A DNA stretch of 64,000 nucleotides from Gammaproteobacteria bacterium. Its GTDB lineage: Bacteria; Pseudomonadota; Gammaproteobacteria; Nevskiales; Nevskiaceae. How positions within the stretch are numbered: the stretch's first letter is position 1; every line of letters starts with the position of its first letter. The stretch spans positions 48,200 to 112,199 of the forward strand of contig JAPLSA010000001.1 of NCBI GenBank assembly GCA_026398815.1, read 5' to 3'. The notes beneath the pieces are model-generated. The model made no database searches. It saw nothing but the letters and a program-made list of their open reading frames with translations, and was not told the origin of the DNA. Shown here one piece after another: positions 61,266-64,000 of this stretch. A program made the translations under genes and the position numbers.

Positions 61266-62903
61266 TCAGCGGCCGATCTGCTCGCCCGGCAGCGGCGGCG
61301 TCAGCACCGGCAGCCGGCGCGCGTGGCTCAGTTGCTCGAAGGCGTAGCCGAGCGCGATCAGCTTCGCTTCGCTGAACGCCGGGCCGAAGAACGAGATGCC
61401 GACCGGCAGCCCGCCGGTGGTGAAGCCGGCCGGGACGATCAGGTCCGGATAGCCGCTGAGGTTGGCGAAGTTGGTGGCCGAGCGGCCTTCCGGGCCGCCG
61501 GTGACCGGATCGAGATCGGTGCGCGCCGGCCGCTTCGGCGAGGTCGGGTAGACGATCGCATCGAGCCGCTGGGTCTTGAGCAGGCCGTCGAGCGCGGCGC
61601 GCACCAGCGGCAGCGCGTGGTCGCGGACCGTGAGGTAATCGGCATCGTCGAGGCTGCCGCTCTTGGCTTCCTGCTTGAACAGGTTCCAGCGCGTTTCATT
61701 GGGAATCATGCCGTCGGTCGGCGCTACCAGCGCCTCGACACCGGCCATCAGCTCGGCATGCGACTTCGGATAGCCCGGCTTCAGCGTCTTCAGATAGTCG
61801 CCGATCTGGCTGCGGAACTCGGGGCGGCGGATCGCGTTGTAGAACTCGGCACGGCTGTCGAGCAGCCATTTCGGATAGCGCACGTCGACGATCGTCGCGC
61901 CGGCCTTGCGCATGGTGCTGAGCGCGGTCTCGATGACCCAGTCCACTTCCTCGTCCTGGCCCATGAAGTCGCGGGCGATGCCGATCGTCGCGCCGTTCAG
62001 GGCATCGGCCTTCAGGTATTTCGTGTAGTCAGTCTCGAACCTGCCGGCGCTCTTGTCGGTGGCCGGATCGGCCGGATCGACGCCGGTCATGGTGCCGAGC
62101 GACACGGCGATGTCGGCGACGCTCAGGCCCATCGGGCCGCCGGTGTCGAAGGACAGCGCCAGCGGCACGATGCCGTCGCGGCTCAACAGGCCGTGCGTCG
62201 GCTTCAGGCCGACCACCCCGTTGGCGGTCGACGGGCCGCGGATCGAGCCGCCGGTATCGGTGCCGAAGCCGAGCGGCGCGAACACCGCCGCCAGCGCCGC
62301 GCCGGTGCCGCCGCTGGAGCCGGACGGCGTGCGGGTCAGGTCGTGCGGATTGCGGGTGCGGCCGCCGAGCGAGCTTTGCGCGCCACCGGAGGCGAACTCG
62401 GAAAGATTGACCTTGGCCAGCACGATCGCGCCGGCCTCGCGCAGCCGCCGGACCATGTAGGCGTCGTCCGGCGGAATCGAGCCCTTCAGCAGGAACGAGC
62501 CGGCGGCGGTCGGCAGGTCGGCGGTGTCGTAGTTGTCCTTCAGCAGCACCGGAATGCCGTGCAGCGGGCCGCGCAGCTTGCCGGCCTTGCGCTCGCGGTC
62601 CAGCGCCTTCGCGGTGTCGAGCGCCTTCGGGTTCAGCGTGATGACGCTGTGGATCGCCGGGCCGCGATTGTCGTAGGCCTCGATGCGCTTCAGATACAGC
62701 GACACCAGCCGCTCGCTGCTCAGGCTGCCGTCGGCCATCGCCTGCTGCAGCTGCGGGATGCTGGCCTCGGTCAGCGGCAGCGGTGCGGCCTGCGCGGCCC
62801 ATCCGCCCGCCAGTCCGCCGGCCAGCAGCACGGCAGCGGTGGCGATCGGCAGGACCCGCAGACGGCGCAGGAACGGGACAGGCTTCGGTTCTGGACGGCG
62901 CAT
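61266..62903 (-). CDS. Exported amidase-signature enzyme
   Basis: The 545-residue protein starts at ATG 62903 after GAGGAA and has a signal peptide (RVLPIATAAVLLAGGLAGGW). The triad is clear: Lys in GIPVLLKDNYDTADLPTAAG, RTPSGSSGGTGAALAAVFAP, and GTDTGGSIRGPSTANGVVGL with the nucleophile Ser. It is a full-length amidase of the aryl- or peptide-amidase sort (ending AYAFEQLSHARR-like: LGYAFEQLSHARRLPVLTPP). It is a distant paralogue of the 55118-57130 enzyme. Confidence 0.93.
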   Translation of the reverse strand: MRRPEPKPVPFLRRLRVLPIATAAVLLAGGLAGGWAAQAAPLPLTEASIPQLQQAMADGSLSSERLVSLYLKRIEAYDNRGPAIHSVITLNPKALDTAKALDRERKAGKLRGPLHGIPVLLKDNYDTADLPTAAGSFLLKGSIPPDDAYMVRRLREAGAIVLAKVNLSEFASGGAQSSLGGRTRNPHDLTRTPSGSSGGTGAALAAVFAPLGFGTDTGGSIRGPSTANGVVGLKPTHGLLSRDGIVPLALSFDTGGPMGLSVADIAVSLGTMTGVDPADPATDKSAGRFETDYTKYLKADALNGATIGIARDFMGQDEEVDWVIETALSTMRKAGATIVDVRYPKWLLDSRAEFYNAIRRPEFRSQIGDYLKTLKPGYPKSHAELMAGVEALVAPTDGMIPNETRWNLFKQEAKSGSLDDADYLTVRDHALPLVRAALDGLLKTQRLDAIVYPTSPKRPARTDLDPVTGGPEGRSATNFANLSGYPDLIVPAGFTTGGLPVGISFFGPAFSEAKLIALGYAFEQLSHARRLPVLTPPLPGEQIGR

Positions 62904-63077
62904 CGGAATTCCTCTTCGAGAAACGGCGGGCAGCGGCCCGCGGCCGCCACCTTCTGCTGACGCCTGGTGTCCGCCGCGCCCTACCTCGCCGCCCCGCATG
63001 GCCCCGCATTGCAACCGCCGCCGAAACCCGCGAGCCTCCGCTACCGCCATCCGGGCGGTGTCCGCACTACCCCTGCC

Positions 63078-63863
63078 ATGTCGCGCTGCCTGCCCTTGTT
63101 GCTGCTGCTGATGCTGCTCGCACCGCTGGCGCGCGCCGATGAGTCCGGCTGGTTCGACGACCTGCAGCGCGACACGCCGATGCGCAGGGCGCGCATCGAT
63201 GTCGCCGGCCCGGAACCGGCCAGCTTCACCACGCTCGGCGTCGCGCCGTTCCTGACCGCGCAGGCGCTGGCGGCGTCCGATTTCTCGATCGAGGCCGCCC
63301 AGGTGTTCGACGACCAGGGCCGGCCGCGCGCCGCGCTGGGTGTCGACTTCGCGCCGGCCCAGCTCGGCCGCTCGCGGCTGGCGCTGGCCGACTACCAGCA
63401 CAATCGTCGCAAGCGTTTCGTGTCGCGCATCCAGCTGTCGCTGGCTGTCAGCCGCGGTGAGAGCGCGCAGGACCTCAGCACCCGCTTCGCGCCGACCCTG
63501 CGCGTGGTGCTGCACGAGCAGCGCGACCCGCGCGTGCACCGGGGCCCCGGCTCGCTGCGCGACTGCTTCGAACGGCGCATCACGCCGCCGTCGGCCGCCC
63601 GCGACGCCTATCTGACCCAGGTGGCGGCGCTGCAGGCGCTGGATGAGCGGCTGCGCGCCGGCGTCCACGATCCGGCCGAGCGCACCGCGCTGCTGCAGCA
63701 GCGCGCCGAGGCCGCCGCCGAGATGCAGCGCGCCGACGCCCGCTATCGCGCCGAACTGCATGTGCTGGCGCGGCAGGGCATGCGCGAATGCCGCGACGAT
63801 CCTGAAGTGGCTGCCTACACCTGGAACGCCACCGGCCATGCGATCGGCCTGTCGCCGACCTGA
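63078..63863 (+). CDS. Exported hypothetical protein, 3' end probably cut by an IS3-type element
   Basis: The ATG at 63078 precedes a signal peptide (MSRCLPLLLLLMLLAPLARA). The mature part is PEPASFTTLGVAPFLTAQAL, DYQHNRRKRFVSRIQLSLAV and a coiled-coil-like segment (LLQQRAEAAAEMQRADARYR) with a few cysteines (LRDCFERR, MRECRDD). The family is not recognised. The stop TGA at 63861 coincides with a TGACCTGCCCCC sequence that looks like an IS end, so the native C-terminus may be lost. 261 residues are visible. Confidence 0.6.
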   Translation: MSRCLPLLLLLMLLAPLARADESGWFDDLQRDTPMRRARIDVAGPEPASFTTLGVAPFLTAQALAASDFSIEAAQVFDDQGRPRAALGVDFAPAQLGRSRLALADYQHNRRKRFVSRIQLSLAVSRGESAQDLSTRFAPTLRVVLHEQRDPRVHRGPGSLRDCFERRITPPSAARDAYLTQVAALQALDERLRAGVHDPAERTALLQQRAEAAAEMQRADARYRAELHVLARQGMRECRDDPEVAAYTWNATGHAIGLSPT

Positions 63864-64000
63864 CCTGCCCCCACAAATAGTGCCGATTGCTTGTTAGTGA
63901 GTCCGCTGTGGGTGGTTACTGCTCGATGGTCGTTGTAGCAGTGGAAGCGCCCTTTCGGTGCTCGGCGGCACGCTCGGCAGGCGTGCGGTAGCCGAGGCTG
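63861..64000 (-). mobile_element. End of an IS3-family insertion sequence (runs off the window)
   Basis: The left end begins TGACCTGCCCCCACAAATAG, like terminal repeats of several IS3-family elements. On the minus strand, 64000 down to 63916 encodes the last residues of an OrfB transposase (SLGYRTPAERAAEHRKGAST then ATTTIEQ and TAA), matching the 'LGYxxPAE' end of IS3 integrases. The remaining element lies outside the window. Confidence 0.75.
63916..64000 (-). CDS. IS3-family transposase OrfB, C-terminal end (partial)
   Basis: Only 27 codons are in the window. The LGYRTPAERAA motif is the usual end of the DDE integrase domain in IS3-group OrfB proteins. A TAA stop is at 63918-63916. The rest of the gene is beyond the window edge. 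Confidence 0.75.
   Translation of the reverse strand, partial: SLGYRTPAERAAEHRKGASTATTTIEQ

Noticed and set aside
1..64000. tRNA, rRNA and CRISPR candidates
   Set aside because: No GGTTCRAxxCC T-loop with acceptor pairing, no rRNA segment and no regularly spaced repeats were seen on reading.

Overview
The window is GC-rich DNA with the gene content of a free-living Gammaproteobacterium (YhdP, Nit, TldD, RsmD, CoaD, GlmS, DusB, SlyX, ArfB, PqiABC, ScsB/DsbD-like reductase). A member of the Nevskiales/Solimonadaceae or a related environmental lineage fits, because of the many secreted hydrolases, the fungalysin protease with a GlyGly-CTERM-like tail and the acyl desaturase next to a cold-shock gene, but the genus is an inference. 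I see no rRNA, tRNA or CRISPR array. Most open frames antisense to the genes are artefacts of high GC.

Region 1 (1-16 kb) is core-like. A yhdP-nit-tldD run is followed by an orphan VapB/AbrB-like protein, rsmD and coaD, and then by a sigma-like/anti-sigma-like pair. Next come two alpha/beta hydrolases, one coupled to a small helical protein, then nitronate monooxygenase with a TetR regulator, an iron alcohol dehydrogenase, glucokinase, a small Ala/Pro/Glu lipoprotein and a ChaN-like exported protein. Region 2 (16.1-16.5 kb) is an AT-richer scar just downstream of glmS. It is bounded by a 10-bp inverted repeat whose inner edge lies about 22-25 bp past the glmS stop, which is where Tn7-type elements insert.

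Region 3 (16.5-46 kb) holds glmS, a two-gene membrane/coiled-coil pair, a GlsB-type membrane protein, a sodium:solute symporter, a thioredoxin-fold protein with an ScsB/DsbD-like reductase, a DUF423 protein, a YCII protein and the large secreted M36 protease. After these come an AI-2E-type permease, dusB convergent with a histone-H1-like Lys/Ala protein, csp and a fatty-acid desaturase with near-identical terminators, a quinone oxidoreductase, a serine hydrolase, a SET-domain protein, arfB, the pqiA-pqiA-pqiB-pqiC lipid-transport operon, slyX, a sirtuin and a coupled 54-residue protein.

Region 4 (47-64 kb) is an accessory region devoted to amide hydrolysis. A long minus-strand operon runs amidase, JmjC/cupin-like protein, polytopic His-rich membrane protein, two asparaginases, acetamidase/formamidase and a broken alpha/beta hydrolase. 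A tolC gene is divergent from it, and further amidases lie on each side. All the intact amide hydrolases carry apparent export signals, so the locus probably hydrolyses amides in the periplasm or outside the cell.

This region carries many rearrangements. A 268-bp structured inverted-repeat element abuts an amidase that has lost its N-terminal half. The remnant of a second tolC lies behind an AT-richer insert containing a chimeric IS5/IS1182 transposase scar. At the right edge an IS3-family element seems to cut off the last gene.
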